DNA of 64,000 nucleotides. It comes from Acidaminococcus fermentans. GTDB taxonomy: Bacteria > Bacillota > Negativicutes > Acidaminococcales > Acidaminococcaceae. Position numbers and translations under genes: made by a program. The notes beneath the pieces are model-generated. The model did not search any database. It had not been told where the DNA came from and was given only the letters and a program-made list of their open reading frames with translations. The first letter of the stretch is position 1. Each line of letters starts with the position of its first letter. Shown one piece after another: positions 30,479 to 38,270 of this stretch. Where the stretch lies: contig NZ_VULN01000013.1 of the NCBI RefSeq assembly GCF_009696675.1, positions 1 through 64,000 on the forward strand, in the 5' to 3' direction.

Positions 30479-30997
30479 CTATTCCAAGGCTTTCCAGAGG
30501 GGCCGGTCCTCCTCCAGCACCATATAGCTGTGGGGAGTGCCGGCTTTGGGCAGGGAAACGGAGCCCGGGTTCCAGTACCGATTGTCCTGGCCCCAGGGCT
30601 CGTTGGCGGGGATGTGGGTGTGGCCGTGGAGGAGGATGTCTCCGGGCTGGAGGAGAGGCGGGTGCTGGAGGTTGTACCGGTGGCCGTGGGTGACGAAGAT
30701 CAGGTGATGGTTCCATTCCAGCAGGGCATAGTCCGCCAGCACCGGGAACTGGAGGACCATCTGGTCCACTTCCGCTTCGCAGTTGCCCCGAACGCAGAAG
30801 ATCCGGTCCTTCAGGCCGTTCAGGAGGGCAATCACCTCTTTGGGGGCATAGCCTTCCGGCAGGTCGTTCCGGGGCCCGTGGTACAAAAGGTCGCCCAAAA
30901 GAAGCAGTCGGTCGGCCCCTTCGGCACGGAACCGTTCCAGCAGCTGCCGGGTGAACAAGGCGGACCCATGGATATCAGAAGCAATGAGCCATTTCAT
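30479..30997 (-). CDS. yfcE: YfcE-type metallophosphoesterase
   Basis: 172 residues from the ATG at 30997 (AAAGGA nine bases upstream; an earlier ATG at 31015 lacks a site). Calcineurin-like motifs in order: SDIHGS (D-x-H), GDLLYHGP (GDxxxxG), RGNCE (GN[H/C]E type), THGHR and HGHTHIP. YfcE-like enzymes are cytoplasmic phosphodiesterases with metal dependence; the true substrate is unknown. Its stop codon overlaps the ribosome-binding site of the decayed receptor. Confidence 0.9.
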   Translation of the reverse strand: MKWLIASDIHGSALFTRQLLERFRAEGADRLLLLGDLLYHGPRNDLPEGYAPKEVIALLNGLKDRIFCVRGNCEAEVDQMVLQFPVLADYALLEWNHHLIFVTHGHRYNLQHPPLLQPGDILLHGHTHIPANEPWGQDNRYWNPGSVSLPKAGTPHSYMVLEEDRPLWKALE

Positions 30998-31016
30998 GAG
31001 TATCAGTCCTTTCATG

Positions 31017-31027
31017 GGTCCATTATA
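31017..31027 (-). promoter_or_regulatory. Extended -10 promoter for yfcE
   Basis: On the minus strand TGTTATAAT (TG-N-TATAAT; the -10 is 31022-31027) lies about 25 bases before the ATG. No good -35 is seen; the -35 area falls inside the terminator arm at 31036-31067. Confidence 0.5.
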
Positions 31028-31035
31028 ACAAAAAA

Positions 31036-31067
31036 GGAGCTGTGAAAAAATAATTCACAACTCCTAT
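31036..31067 (-). terminator. Hairpin of the AGGAGCTGTGAA family
   Basis: AGGAGCTGTGAA and TTCACAACTCCT arms around AAAATAA, with T6 on the minus-strand 3' side. The arm sequence recurs at 37157-37204. No gene lies between it and the asrC terminator in that direction. Confidence 0.7.
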
Positions 31068-31095
31068 ATTTGCCAGCGACAGCTGGCTTCCATCA

Positions 31096-31124
31096 GCTAG
31101 AGACTAGTGACTAGAGACTAGTGA
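31096..31124 (-). repeat. GTCNNNA heptamer array
   Basis: Four in-register units on the minus strand, GTCACTA and GTCTCTA alternating twice. It lies between two terminator hairpins, and a GCCAGC/GCTGGC hairpin is at 31073-31088. Confidence 0.65.
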
Positions 31125-31153
31125 CAGGGTGTGAAAAGTATTTTCACACCCTT
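31125..31153 (-). terminator. Terminator of asrABC
   Basis: Stem AGGGTGTGAAAA and TTTTCACACCCT around GTA, directly after the asrC stop. The GGGTGTGAAAA core also appears at 34139, 52410 and 61757. Confidence 0.75.
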
Positions 31154-31155
31154 TA

Positions 31156-32133
31156 TTACTTCAATCCCCAATACCGGATCCCGTTCCAGTAGAGAGGTTT
31201 GTACACTTCCGCCTTTTCCGGCAGGTGCACGTCCCGGAGGATGTACCGGAGGAATTCTTCCGGACCGGTCCGGTCCACCATGTAGCCAATGTGTTCCTTG
31301 CCCCCGGGAGCTTCCGGGTCGATGTACTTCCGGGCGTAGTCATACACATTGCTGACAATCTTCACAACGCTGTCCGCATCCGCCCATTTGATGAAGTCCA
31401 CACCCATCCGGGGGTTCTTCTTGCCGCTGCGGCCCAAAAGGGTGATCCGGAAATACTGGGTCCTGCTCCGGGTCCAGGCCCGGTTGGGGCAGGCATGGGC
31501 GCAGACTCCGCAGCCGATGCATTTTTCCACGTTCCGCACCGGGCGGAATTTGTCCATGTGCAGGGCTTCCACGGAAAGCTGTTTGCATTTCTTCACACAG
31601 GCGCCGCAGCTGATGCACCGGGAGGGATCGAACTGGGGCTCGGTCATGCCGATGATCCCGAAATCGTGCATCCGCACTTTGCAGCAGTCGTTGGGGCAGC
31701 CGGTAAGGGCCACCTTCACATGGAGGTCGTTGGGGAAGATGGCCTTTTCGATCCGTTTGGCCAGGGCGGTGGTGTCGTAGTTCCCGAAGGGGCACACCCG
31801 GTTCCCCACACAGGCCATGATGTTCCGGGTCCCGGAAGCGGGATAGCCGGTGCCGGGGGCTTCCTGGTTGATGTCCAGTTCCTCGATGATGGGCTGGAGA
31901 GCCTTGTTCACTTCGGGAACCTTTTCAAAGGGGATCCCCAGGATCTCGAAGCCCTGGCGGATGGTCAGATGGACCTGGCCGTTGCCGTAGGTTTCCGCGA
32001 TTTCCTGGATCTTCCCCAGTACATCGGCGGTGAGATGGCCGCCGGGTACCCGCACCCGGGAAGAGGTGATGCCCCGGTGCTTGGTCACCCGGTAGGCGTT
32101 CTTTTTCAGTTTTCCACAATCCATATCCAGCAT
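31156..32133 (-). CDS. asrC: Anaerobic sulfite reductase subunit C
   Basis: 325 residues from the ATG at 32133, which has AGGAGG overlapping the asrB stop. It is the catalytic siroheme subunit that reduces sulfite to sulfide. The sirohaem/[4Fe-4S] cysteines are Cys108, Cys114, Cys146 and Cys150 (C-x5-C, C-x3-C). Two ferredoxin clusters follow: Cys173/176/179/183 and Cys205/208/211/215. Longer in-frame starts exist but lack a site. It is third in asrABC, reading leftward. Confidence 0.94.
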   Translation of the reverse strand: MLDMDCGKLKKNAYRVTKHRGITSSRVRVPGGHLTADVLGKIQEIAETYGNGQVHLTIRQGFEILGIPFEKVPEVNKALQPIIEELDINQEAPGTGYPASGTRNIMACVGNRVCPFGNYDTTALAKRIEKAIFPNDLHVKVALTGCPNDCCKVRMHDFGIIGMTEPQFDPSRCISCGACVKKCKQLSVEALHMDKFRPVRNVEKCIGCGVCAHACPNRAWTRSRTQYFRITLLGRSGKKNPRMGVDFIKWADADSVVKIVSNVYDYARKYIDPEAPGGKEHIGYMVDRTGPEEFLRYILRDVHLPEKAEVYKPLYWNGIRYWGLK

Positions 32134-32143
32134 GGGACGCCTC

Positions 32144-32959
32144 CTAGTCAATGAAGGACCGGACCTGGGTGTATTTGAACACCGGTCCATCCTGGCACAC
32201 GTAGATTTCGCCGATCCGGCAGTGGCCGCATTTGCCCACGCCGCAGCACATTTTCCGGGATTCAGAGACCCAGATCTTTTCTTCGTCGAAGCCCAGGCCC
32301 AGCAGGGTCTTGATGGAGAATTTGATCATCATGGGAGGACCCACCACCACGGCAATGGCGTTGTCCGGATCCTGGAGGTTCATTTCCGGGATGTACTGGG
32401 TCACCAGGCCCACATGGCCGTCATAGTCCGGGTCGTCGTCCGCCTTGTCCACGGTGTAGATCAGGTTCATGCCGCTTTGTTTCCACCGTTTCAGGTCTTC
32501 CCGGAACAGGATGTCGTGGGGGGATTTGAAGCCCACAATCACCGTCAGCCGTTCGCATTCGTCCATATGGTCCGCAAAGTAGTCGATGACCCCGTGGATG
32601 GGGGACAGGCCGGACCCACCAGCCACCAGGATGATCTCCTTGCCTTTGAACATGTTCACGTCGAACCCGTTGCCGTAGGGGCCCCGGAGGAAGAAATGGT
32701 CCCCCACGTAGTTTTCGAAGATTTCGTTGGTGAGGCTGCCCACTTTCCGGATGGTGAAATCCAGGGAATGGTCGGTGATGCCGCTGACGGAAATGGGAGC
32801 CTCCCCGTATTTGGGGATGGAGATCTCAAAGAACTGGCCCGGTTTTACCGGATGTTCCTTGCCCCGGTCATAGGCCATCCGGAAGGTGTATTCCAGGTCC
32901 GCATGCTTGATCACTTCCAGGATCTCGGAGCGGAAGGGCAGGTAGGTGTTATCTTTCAT
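32144..32959 (-). CDS. asrB: Anaerobic sulfite reductase subunit B
   Basis: 271 residues. A ferredoxin-reductase-like flavoprotein that passes electrons from NAD(P)H to the other subunits. RGPYGNGF (92-99) and GGSGLSP (114-120) mark the flavin and nucleotide sites, and the C-terminal CCGVGKCGHCR...C set holds a [2Fe-2S] cluster as in dihydroorotate dehydrogenase PyrK. It overlaps asrA by 11 bases and lies 10 bases before asrC. Confidence 0.94.
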   Translation of the reverse strand: MKDNTYLPFRSEILEVIKHADLEYTFRMAYDRGKEHPVKPGQFFEISIPKYGEAPISVSGITDHSLDFTIRKVGSLTNEIFENYVGDHFFLRGPYGNGFDVNMFKGKEIILVAGGSGLSPIHGVIDYFADHMDECERLTVIVGFKSPHDILFREDLKRWKQSGMNLIYTVDKADDDPDYDGHVGLVTQYIPEMNLQDPDNAIAVVVGPPMMIKFSIKTLLGLGFDEEKIWVSESRKMCCGVGKCGHCRIGEIYVCQDGPVFKYTQVRSFID

Positions 32960-33968
32960 CTTTCGTGACCTCCTTCATGCCGTCCGCCAGTTTGTCAATG
33001 CAGCGGACAAAGGAAATGTATTCCGGGCAGATGGCATCGCACCGGCCGCAGCCCACGCACATCTGGTATCCGGCCCGTTTCTTGAAGTCCAGGACCTTGT
33101 GGAGCACCTTGAAGCGCATCCGTTCCCCGCCCTTCTGGCGGAACTTCAGGCCCCCGGCCACGTCGGTGTAGCCGTCGATCATGCAGGAAGCCTGGACCCG
33201 GCGCCGTTCCCCGGCTTTGCCGTTTTCCGTGTAGAAAAGATCCTGCATGGACCAGCAGGTGCAGGTGGGGCACACCAGGGTGCACCGGCCGCATTTGATG
33301 CACCGTTTGTCGTATTCGTCCCAGATGGTGCTCTGGGCCACGGCACCGGTCAGGTTCTCCGGCACCGTGACGGTGAAGTCGTTGGTTTCCACAGCGTCAG
33401 GGACCACATCCCCGCAGGAGGTGCCGGCCTTTTCCAGGGCGGCGGCCAGGAAGCTGTCGGCGGCTTCAGCCTGGTAGCCCTCTTCCCGGCGGTTCAGGGC
33501 TGCGTCCCAGCCGGCGGTACGGTTGGTGCCCATGCTGACGCAGAAACAGCCCTCAAAGGAATGGTCACAACCCATGAGGACGAATTTGATCTTGTCCCGG
33601 CGGGACCGGTAGTAGGAATCTTCCGGTCCGTTCTGGAGGAAGATGTAGTCGAACCGCTGTACCGCAGCCAGGTCACAGCTCCGGAGCAGGACGATCTTGC
33701 CCCGGTCCGGATCCTTGGCTTCCGTGACCGTTTCTTCCGTAAAGTACAGCAGGGTCTGGCAGACCGGCAGCACTGCTTCCTTCCAGGAATAGTCGGACCG
33801 CTGGTCCCAGATCACTTCTTCCGGCGCGGTCACCGTCCCGTAGCGGATCACATCCGTTTCAGAAAAGCGGCCGGTCCCTTCGAACCGTTTGGGAGCGTAG
33901 ATGTCATACTCCCGGCTCCAGTCGGCGAATACCTGACGGAGTCCTTCTTGTGTCAGTTGATAACCCAT
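32949..33968 (-). CDS. asrA: Anaerobic sulfite reductase subunit A
   Basis: 339 residues from the ATG at 33968 (AGAGGAG upstream). An electron-transfer subunit with two [4Fe-4S] ferredoxin motifs at Cys223/226/229/233 and Cys304/307/310/314, typical of AsrA. Extra conserved cysteines at 134, 141 and 143 resemble those of the hydrogenase-associated HycB/AsrA group. First gene of the operon. The pathway disposes of electrons onto sulfite and yields sulfide. Confidence 0.93.
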   Translation of the reverse strand: MGYQLTQEGLRQVFADWSREYDIYAPKRFEGTGRFSETDVIRYGTVTAPEEVIWDQRSDYSWKEAVLPVCQTLLYFTEETVTEAKDPDRGKIVLLRSCDLAAVQRFDYIFLQNGPEDSYYRSRRDKIKFVLMGCDHSFEGCFCVSMGTNRTAGWDAALNRREEGYQAEAADSFLAAALEKAGTSCGDVVPDAVETNDFTVTVPENLTGAVAQSTIWDEYDKRCIKCGRCTLVCPTCTCWSMQDLFYTENGKAGERRRVQASCMIDGYTDVAGGLKFRQKGGERMRFKVLHKVLDFKKRAGYQMCVGCGRCDAICPEYISFVRCIDKLADGMKEVTKDER

Positions 33969-34037
33969 GTTTTTCTCCTCTTGCAGCGCAGTTATAAGGG
34001 TCATGGGTCCGCCACCCGTGCGGCAGACCCTTAGCGG

Positions 34038-34075
34038 GGACATTGTAACATACAGTCTGTACAGATGTCTGTTGT
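34038..34075 (-). promoter_or_regulatory. Possible asr control region
   Basis: Upstream of asrA the minus strand has TACAAT as a possible -10 but no good -35, next to a palindromic zone around CTGTACAG with related ACAGACATCTGT. It could be an operator for an activator-dependent promoter. I cannot name the regulator. Confidence 0.35.
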
Positions 34076-34095
34076 TTCTGCAACCATTGGAATCA

Positions 34096-34125
34096 TTGAA
34101 CGGGAAGAGGATTTTATGGTATACT
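34096..34125 (+). promoter_or_regulatory. Promoter of the second ABC-F gene
   Basis: TTGAAC (34096-34101), 18 bases, TATACT (34120-34125). The transcript would carry a leader of about 105 bases that begins almost at once with the hairpin at 34139-34162. Confidence 0.65.
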
Positions 34126-34138
34126 TAACCGATTATAG

Positions 34139-34162
34139 AGGGTGAAAAGTATTTTTTACCCT
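34139..34162 (+). terminator. Leader hairpin before the ABC-F gene
   Basis: AGGGTGAAAAG pairs with TTTTTTACCCT with short loop. It sits in the expected 5' leader and its T-run is on the 3' arm, so it could act as an attenuator. Sequence related to the asrC terminator. Confidence 0.5.
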
Positions 34163-34190
34163 GTCAGCGGTCAATGGTCAATGGCCGAAG
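34163..34190 (+). repeat. GTCNNNG heptamer array
   Basis: GTCAGCG, GTCAATG, GTCAATG, GCCGAAG in exact register, starting one base after the leader hairpin. A GCCAGC-TTT-GCTGGC hairpin follows at 34193-34207. Confidence 0.65.
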
Positions 34191-34238
34191 GAAGCCAGCT
34201 TTGCTGGCGGTGAACGAATCAGCAAAAGGAGTTCTTGC

Positions 34239-35795
34239 ATGAGTGTTTTGGATGTTGCCCATCTTTCCCACAGCTATGGGGGACGGGAAATTTTCGACGA
34301 TGTTTCTTTCCGCCTGGAAAAGGGGGAACATGTGGCCCTGGTGGGGGCCAACGGGGAAGGGAAATCCACCTTTATGTCCATCATCACCGGGAAACTGACC
34401 CCCGATGAGGGGAAGGTGACCTGGGCCCGGCGGACCAAAGTGGGCTACCTGGACCAGCATTCCGCCCTGGAGCCCGGGAAGACCATCCGGGAAACCCTCC
34501 GCACCGCCTTCCAGGACCTGGTGGAACAGGAACAGGAAATGCTGGGGGACTACGACAAAATGGAAAGCGCTTCCCCGGAAGAAATGGAACGGCTTATGGA
34601 GGAAGTGGGGGAAATCCAGGAACGGCTGGAAGCGGCGGACTACTACAACCTGGATGCCAAAATCGAAGAAGTGGCCGGAGGCCTGGGGCTCCGGGACATC
34701 GGCCTGGAACACAAGGTGGACGAACTGTCCGGGGGCCAGCGGACCAAGGTGCTGCTCACCAAGCTGCTGCTGGAGAACCCTGACATCCTGCTCCTGGACG
34801 AACCCACCAACTACCTGGATGCGGAGCACATCCAGTGGCTTACCCGGTATCTCCAGGACTACGAAAACGCCTTCATCCTGATTTCCCATGATGTACCCTT
34901 CCTCAATGCGGTGACCAACATCATCTGGCATGTGGACAACCTGAAGCTGGACCGGTATACCGGGAACTACGAGAAGTTCGAAGAGATGGCGGCCCTGAAA
35001 CGGCGCCAGGAAGAGGCGGCCTACGAACGGCAGCAGGCGGAGATCAAAAAGGAACAGGACTTCATCGCCCGGAACAAGGCCCGGGTGGCCACCCGGGGCA
35101 TGGCCAACAGCCGGCAGAAGAAACTGGACAAAATGGAGCTTCTCACCAAACGGGCGGAAAAGCCCAAGCCTCATTTCCGGTTCCTGGAAGACCGGACCCC
35201 GTCCCGGTTCGTGCTTACTGCCAGCAACCTGGTGCTGGGGTATGATGTGCCTCTCACCAAACAGGTGGACCTGAAGCTGGAACGGGGCCAGAAAATCGCC
35301 ATCCGGGGCACCAACGGCCTGGGGAAATCCACCCTGCTGAAGACCCTGCTGGGGATGATCCCTCCAGTGGCAGGCAGTGTGGAACAGGGAGATTTCGTGT
35401 CCGTAGGGTATTTCGAACAGGAAAGCGCCAAAGGGAACCAGAACACTGCCCTGGAGGAACTGTGGCAGGAATACCCGGGGATGACCAATTCGGAAGTCCG
35501 GGCTGCCCTGGCCGCCTGCGGCCTCACCAACGACCACATCACCACCAGGATGACGGCCCTTTCCGGGGGTGAAGCGGCCAAGGTGCGGCTGTGCAAGATC
35601 ATGCAGCGGCCGGCCAACCTGCTGGTGCTGGACGAACCCACCAACCATCTGGATGTGGAAGCCAAGGAAGAGCTCCGGCGGGCCCTCCGGGAATACAAGG
35701 GAACCCTGCTTCTGGTGTCCCACGAACCGGAATTCTACGAAGACTGGGTGGATCAGGTATGGAACATCGAGGGATGGTCCACGAAAATTGTGTAA
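34239..35795 (+). CDS. ABC-F family ATPase (YbiT-like)
   Basis: 518 residues, AAAAGGAG upstream. Tandem ABC domains without membrane parts: first Walker A GANGEGKST, LSGGQ, LLLDEPTNYLD; second Walker A GTNGLGKST, LSGGE, LVLDEPTNHLD. A charged helical linker with KARVATRGMANSRQKKLDK lies between the domains, as in ribosome-binding ABC-F factors. There is no Uup-type C-terminal coiled coil, unlike the protein at 4263. It may protect or tune ribosomes. The structured leader hints at attenuation, as known for some antibiotic-resistance ABC-F genes, but resistance cannot be inferred. Confidence 0.9.
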   Translation: MSVLDVAHLSHSYGGREIFDDVSFRLEKGEHVALVGANGEGKSTFMSIITGKLTPDEGKVTWARRTKVGYLDQHSALEPGKTIRETLRTAFQDLVEQEQEMLGDYDKMESASPEEMERLMEEVGEIQERLEAADYYNLDAKIEEVAGGLGLRDIGLEHKVDELSGGQRTKVLLTKLLLENPDILLLDEPTNYLDAEHIQWLTRYLQDYENAFILISHDVPFLNAVTNIIWHVDNLKLDRYTGNYEKFEEMAALKRRQEEAAYERQQAEIKKEQDFIARNKARVATRGMANSRQKKLDKMELLTKRAEKPKPHFRFLEDRTPSRFVLTASNLVLGYDVPLTKQVDLKLERGQKIAIRGTNGLGKSTLLKTLLGMIPPVAGSVEQGDFVSVGYFEQESAKGNQNTALEELWQEYPGMTNSEVRAALAACGLTNDHITTRMTALSGGEAAKVRLCKIMQRPANLLVLDEPTNHLDVEAKEELRRALREYKGTLLLVSHEPEFYEDWVDQVWNIEGWSTKIV

Positions 35796-35805
35796 GGAGT
35801 AAAGA

Positions 35806-35847
35806 AGTCAGAAGTCAGAAGCTCCAGACTTTGGACTCCAGACTTCC
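35806..35847. repeat. Inverted heptamer arrays, directly joined
   Basis: Six units in one 7-base register: AGTCAGA, AGTCAGA, AGCTCCA, then GACTTTG, GACTCCA, GACTTCC. The first half reads GTCNNNA forward and the second half reads it on the minus strand. A GGATTGCTGCC/GGCAGCAATCC hairpin follows at 35854-35877, probably the terminator of the ABC-F gene though without a T-run. Confidence 0.65.
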
Positions 35848-35897
35848 GGCTTGGGATTGCTGCCAGGCAGCAATCCCCATTGACGAGGGGAGAAAAA

Positions 35898-37154
35898 ATG
35901 GAAGACAGCAAAGCGAAAAACCTGACTTTGGATGAACTGTATCACAAGATGCTGAAACGGGCGGCGGAAGGGAAGAATGTGGAAGACATCGACAACGCCG
36001 ATCCCAAGATGATCGAATGCCTGGCCCATCCGGAAGAAACCAGCCTGGTGTGGCGGGTGAAGCCCTGCACCTGTTCGGAAGACAAGCAGGCGGACTGTGT
36101 GAAGGTCTGCCAGTGGGATGCCATGCATCCCAGTGCTGACGGGGTCCAGATCGATCCGGACAAATGCGTGGGCTGCCAGGCCTGTGTGGATGCCTGCAAA
36201 CTGGAATCCCTGAAGACCAAAAAGGACATCATTCCCGTGGTGGAAGAACTGAAGAAGGGAGATACCCCCATCTATGCCCTGGTGGCTCCCGCCTTCTCTG
36301 GCCAGTTCGGCCCGGAAGTCACCGCCGGCAAACTGCGGACGGCCCTGAAGCTGCTGGGCTTTTCCGGGATGCTGGAAGTGGCGGTGTTCGCTGATATCCT
36401 GACCCTGAAGGAAGCACTGGAATTCGACAAGAACGTCAATAAAGAAGGGGACTTCCAGCTCACCAGCTGCTGCTGCCCCATGTGGATCGCCATGATCCGC
36501 CGGCTGTACCACCAGCTGATGCCCAATGTGCCCGGTTCCGTATCTCCCATGATCGCCGGGGGACGGACGGTGAAGGTGCTCCATCCGGAAGCCAAGACCG
36601 TGTTCATCGGGCCCTGCATGGCCAAAAAGGCGGAAATCAAGGAACCGGATCTGAAGGGAGCCATCGACTACGTGCTCACCTATGAAGAGCTCCGGGACCT
36701 GTTCTCCACCACCAACCTGGACCTGACCACCCTGGAAGAGGACAATGTGCCTCACGCTTCCAAGGCAGGGATCTGCTATGCCTACGCCGGCGGGGTGGCA
36801 GCGGCTGTGGATGCCACGGTGAAGAAGCTGAATCCCCACCGGAAGATTGAAATGAAGATCCGCCGGGCGGACAGTGTGCCTGAATGCCGGGCCATGATCG
36901 ACAACATCCTGAAGGGGAACCATGAAGGGAACTTCTTCGAAGGCATGGGCTGCAAAGGCGGCTGCGTAGGCGGCCCCAAAGCGCTGGTGAACCGGGAGGA
37001 AGGGAAGAAGAACGTACAGGCCTACAGTGATGAGGCCCAGTACAAGACTCCTGCGGAAAACCCCTACGTGATCGAGCTGCTGAAAAAGCTGGGCTTTGCC
37101 ACGGTGGAAGAGTTTCTGGCCAAGAGCGATCTGTACGACCGGAAGTTTGATTGA
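35898..37154 (+). CDS. [FeFe]-hydrogenase, monomeric
   Basis: 418 residues from the ATG at 35898 with GAGGGGAG upstream. It interconverts protons and hydrogen. N-terminal clusters: Cys57/59/67/71 (an unusual CxC-x7-C-x3-C spacing) and a ferredoxin motif Cys90/93/96/100. The H-cluster motifs are TSCCCPMW (189-196), GPCMAKKAE (238-246) and GMGCKGGCVGGPK (349-361), so all three signature regions with their cysteines are present. The short form resembles group B or related clostridial enzymes. No maturases (HydEFG) or NADH-linked partners are nearby, so ferredoxin is the likely electron partner. A convergent membrane-protein gene follows. Confidence 0.9.
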   Translation: MEDSKAKNLTLDELYHKMLKRAAEGKNVEDIDNADPKMIECLAHPEETSLVWRVKPCTCSEDKQADCVKVCQWDAMHPSADGVQIDPDKCVGCQACVDACKLESLKTKKDIIPVVEELKKGDTPIYALVAPAFSGQFGPEVTAGKLRTALKLLGFSGMLEVAVFADILTLKEALEFDKNVNKEGDFQLTSCCCPMWIAMIRRLYHQLMPNVPGSVSPMIAGGRTVKVLHPEAKTVFIGPCMAKKAEIKEPDLKGAIDYVLTYEELRDLFSTTNLDLTTLEEDNVPHASKAGICYAYAGGVAAAVDATVKKLNPHRKIEMKIRRADSVPECRAMIDNILKGNHEGNFFEGMGCKGGCVGGPKALVNREEGKKNVQAYSDEAQYKTPAENPYVIELLKKLGFATVEEFLAKSDLYDRKFD

Positions 37155-37156
37155 TC

Positions 37157-37204
37157 AAAAGGAGCTGTGAAAAAATGAGAAATCATTTTTTCACAGCTCC
37201 TTTT
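37157..37204. terminator. Bidirectional terminator after the hydrogenase
   Basis: A perfect 22-bp stem: left arm 37157-37178 (starts AAAAGGAGCTGTG), loop GAAA (37179-37182), right arm 37183-37204, with A and T runs at both ends. The right arm overlaps the stop codon of the convergent gene. Confidence 0.9.
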
Positions 37205-38168
37205 CCTTTTTCTCCTTCCCAAGCCCCGGCACCGTGTCTACATTGGGTCCGTGGACCGTGTGGCCGGCGCCGGCAGGGGCATGGGGTGCGTCCGCCGGGC
37301 CTGGCTGGGGATGGGGCCCGTGGTAGGACAGGTTGTTTTCCAGGATCCCGTCCGGATTGGTGGCCACATGGGGATGGACATAGGTGGTGCCTCCCCCGGG
37401 GGTGGATCGGAAATAGCCGTTTACGTGGTGGACGGGAACCGGGTGATCGCCTGTGGGAGCGTATCCGTCCCCGGTGCCGTGGAACCCGTCTGGAGCCATA
37501 TGACCTCCATGGCCAGCGTCGGTAAAGGCGGCTCCGTCGAAGGCCCCCAAAATCTTCAGGAACGGCAGCAGGAAGGAAATCACCACCAGGGGCAGGCCGA
37601 ACAGCACCGTAAGAGCGTTGCGGCTTTCATACCCTTTCCGGTAGGCCATCCAGAGAAACAGATGGACCAGGAGTACCGGCAGCCCGGCGGCCAGGAGAAT
37701 GGCCAGGTAGGCCAAAAAGTGCCGGAGCTGCCAGGACAGGGCAAACAGGTGGTTCAGGGTCACCAGCTTGTAGCAGGCTTCCACCAGTTTCCCGCCCAGG
37801 TGCATGTGATCGGCGAAGAGATGATAGTACACCAGGTACACCAGGAAGCCGCTGGCCAGCAGCTGGGCGTTCTGGATCACGTACCGGATCCGGAGGATGA
37901 AGAACACGATGCCGATGATGAGAAAGATAATGGCCGCCGGTGGAAATATCCGGGACAGGAACAGCATGGCTCCCGCAAAGGCCAGCATGGTCCAAAGCAT
38001 GGAGGCGGTTTCCACCAAAAGGAAAAGCCCCCAGCCTGCCATGGCGGCGGTCATATGCCCCCGGCCTGCCCAGCCCAACGTGTAATATCCCAGTCCCCAC
38101 AGTGCCAGCATACTCCCCCAGTGCCAGGGGCTCCGTATCTGGCTCCGTACCCATTCTGCCCTTGTCAT
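37191..38168 (-). CDS. Membrane protein with His/Gly/Pro-rich C-terminal tail
   Basis: 325 residues from the ATG at 38168 (AGGGAG upstream). About six membrane segments occupy residues 18-210 (for example 44-71, 78-96, 103-118, 152-175, 186-207). The tail from 211 on is hydrophilic, low-complexity and holds 13 histidines within about 90 residues, plus many Gly and Pro, then a Lys/Glu-rich end. Such a tail may bind metal ions. I recognise no family. It converges on the hydrogenase gene, so a link to nickel or iron handling is possible only by proximity. Confidence 0.7.
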   Translation of the reverse strand: MTRAEWVRSQIRSPWHWGSMLALWGLGYYTLGWAGRGHMTAAMAGWGLFLLVETASMLWTMLAFAGAMLFLSRIFPPAAIIFLIIGIVFFILRIRYVIQNAQLLASGFLVYLVYYHLFADHMHLGGKLVEACYKLVTLNHLFALSWQLRHFLAYLAILLAAGLPVLLVHLFLWMAYRKGYESRNALTVLFGLPLVVISFLLPFLKILGAFDGAAFTDAGHGGHMAPDGFHGTGDGYAPTGDHPVPVHHVNGYFRSTPGGGTTYVHPHVATNPDGILENNLSYHGPHPQPGPADAPHAPAGAGHTVHGPNVDTVPGLGKEKKEKEL

Positions 38169-38236
38169 TTCAACAGCTCCCTTTGAAAAAGTCTGTCCCC
38201 ATGGTAGCACGGGGAGGAGGGGAAAACAAGATGAAA

Positions 38237-38265
38237 TTGACAACGGGGTGGGGGTATGTTAAAAT
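38237..38265 (+). promoter_or_regulatory. Promoter of the structured RNA
   Basis: Perfect TTGACA (38237-38242), 17 bases, TAAAAT (38260-38265). Transcription would begin near 38271, exactly where the RNA closing helix begins. Confidence 0.75.
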
Positions 38266-38270
38266 TTTTA

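Noticed and set aside
29168-31045. A 625-codon plus-strand frame across the receptor remnant and yfcE
   Set aside because: It is the antisense of two clear minus-strand reading frames and shows no domain of its own.
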